Positions 63,604 through 64,000 of a stretch of 64,000 nt of DNA are shown here, in pieces; position 1 is the first letter of the stretch; each line of letters opens with the position of its first letter. The translations under genes were made by a program, and so were the position numbers. The DNA lies in assembly GCA_965223235.1 (NCBI GenBank), contig CBDCVV010000016.1:207646-271645 (forward strand). The letters run 5' to 3'. Source of the stretch: UBA2589 sp965223235 (GTDB lineage: Bacteria > Gemmatimonadota > Gemmatimonadetes > Longimicrobiales > Gaopeijiaceae). The notes under the pieces were generated by a model. That model did not search any database, was not told where the DNA came from, and worked only from the letters and a program-made list of their open reading frames with translations.

Positions 63604-64000
63604 ATGAGTGACGAGCTCGAGCTCGGAGGTGGAGGCGGGCAGACGGTCCTAGCCCGACTTCTAGAGGACGAAATGAGGGAGTCGTTCATCGACTACTCGA
63701 TGAGCGTCATCGTCCAGCGCGCGTTGCCGGATGTACGAGACGGGCTGAAGCCGTCCACGCCGAATCTTGTACGCGATGAGCGAGGTCCGGGCTCAGTCTC
63801 TGGCCGTGCGTACAAAAAGAGCGCCACAGTCGTGGGTGATGTTCTTGGTAAGTACCACCCGCACGGTGACTCCGCGGTGTACGACTCGATGGTGCGGATG
63901 GTGCAGGACTTCTCGCTGCGCTACCCGCTCGTCGATGGACAGGGGAACTTCGGATCGGTCGATGGTGACTCCGCCGCGGCCTACCGGTACACAGAGGCCC
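63604..64000 (+). CDS. gyrA: DNA gyrase subunit A, N-terminal part (cut by window end), with an internal frame disturbance
   Basis: Type II topoisomerase subunit that breaks and rejoins DNA. From ATG 63604 the start block RESFIDYSMSVIVQRALPDVRDGLKP is perfect, and after base 63804 the frame reads GRAYKKSATVVGDVLGKYHPHGDSAVYDSMVRMVQDFSLRYPLVDGQGNFGSVDGDSAAAYRYTEA, also typical. Between them, the essential segment VHRRILYAM is replaced by unrelated residues (STPNLVRDERGPGSV). Reading the DNA in a shifted frame (63761-63802) restores RILYAMSEVRAQS. Two lost bases (after CCG at 63753 and in CAC-GC at about 63758) plus a compensating change near 63797-63803 keep the frame open. Gyrase needs this segment, so I consider this a sequence error. 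The gene continues beyond the window. Confidence 0.95.
   Translation, partial: MSDELELGGGGGQTVLARLLEDEMRESFIDYSMSVIVQRALPDVRDGLKPSTPNLVRDERGPGSVSGRAYKKSATVVGDVLGKYHPHGDSAVYDSMVRMVQDFSLRYPLVDGQGNFGSVDGDSAAAYRYTEA

Noticed and set aside
1..64000. Search for CRISPR arrays, tRNA/rRNA genes, insertion sequences, prophage genes and biosynthetic gene clusters.
   Set aside because: No regularly spaced repeats, no tRNA-like cloverleaf noticed by eye, no transposase, integrase or phage structural motifs, and no multi-domain synthases. A tRNAscan or Infernal run could still find a small RNA I missed.

Overview
The window is a compact, GC-rich (low-to-mid 60s percent by eye) bacterial chromosome segment. 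It holds about 50 protein genes on both strands and shows no tRNA, rRNA, insertion sequence, prophage or CRISPR array. Its gene content points to a Gram-negative member of Gemmatimonadota, with Acidobacteriota as the alternative. The signs are two PadR-regulated ADOP-type permeases, a TolB-propeller/amidohydrolase fusion, DUF5916, DUF5107 and DUF1684 proteins, many exported peptidases and lipobox-type lipoproteins, and KdtA for LPS core synthesis. This placement is inferred from families, not from a marker-gene tree.

Layout. 1-9150: a tricorn-like S41 protease (5' end outside the window), a GNAT acetyltransferase, two small exported proteins, an orphan antitoxin-like protein, an operon of two exported beta-propeller proteins (YVTN and Big2/LVIVD) and a lipoprotein. 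9223-13984: a four-gene minus-strand operon encoding a small lipoprotein, an M6 metalloprotease with a dockerin-like tail, a TolB-like lipoprotein and a D-aminoacylase-type amidohydrolase. 14065-19016: a GHMP kinase, then an ADOP permease/PadR pair divergent from an ArsR-DUF2087 regulator, with clear operators between them. 19068-24286: a propeller-amidohydrolase giant and an M28 peptidase. 24406-29776: a metallophosphoesterase, a PQQ dehydrogenase and a second PadR-ADOP pair under a perfect 28-bp palindrome. 29780-36185: DUF1684, a plug-like receptor fragment and small proteins, then a sulfur operon (ArsR, two YeeE/YedE halves, frameshifted MBL-rhodanese). 36214-47054: DUF5107-TPR protein, small membrane protein, M28 peptidase, formate-THF ligase, DUF5916 barrel and a MATE transporter. 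47143-54311: exported SDR, Tat-type sulfite-oxidase-like enzyme, an unusual SF2 helicase with membrane helices, zinc aminopeptidase and SPFH protein. 54391-64000: frameshifted kdtA, rhodanese, DUF4015 glycosidase-like protein, MsbA-like ABC exporter, uvrA, a GT2 fusion and the start of gyrA.

Two cross-window themes deserve attention. First, several genes that should be intact carry small indels: the MBL-rhodanese gene, kdtA, a compensated cluster inside the gyrA N-terminus, and probably the DUF4015 lipoprotein. This suggests residual sequencing or assembly errors rather than biology, so pseudogene calls here should be treated with caution. Second, three genes (formate-THF ligase, MATE transporter, aminopeptidase) lack ATG/GTG/TTG where homology or the ribosome-binding site puts the start, and appear to begin at ATC or CTG.

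The best candidates for undescribed biology are the membrane-anchored SF2 helicase (49386-52034), the lipoprotein/dockerin-tailed metalloprotease pair (11938-13984), and the two PadR-ADOP modules with their operators.
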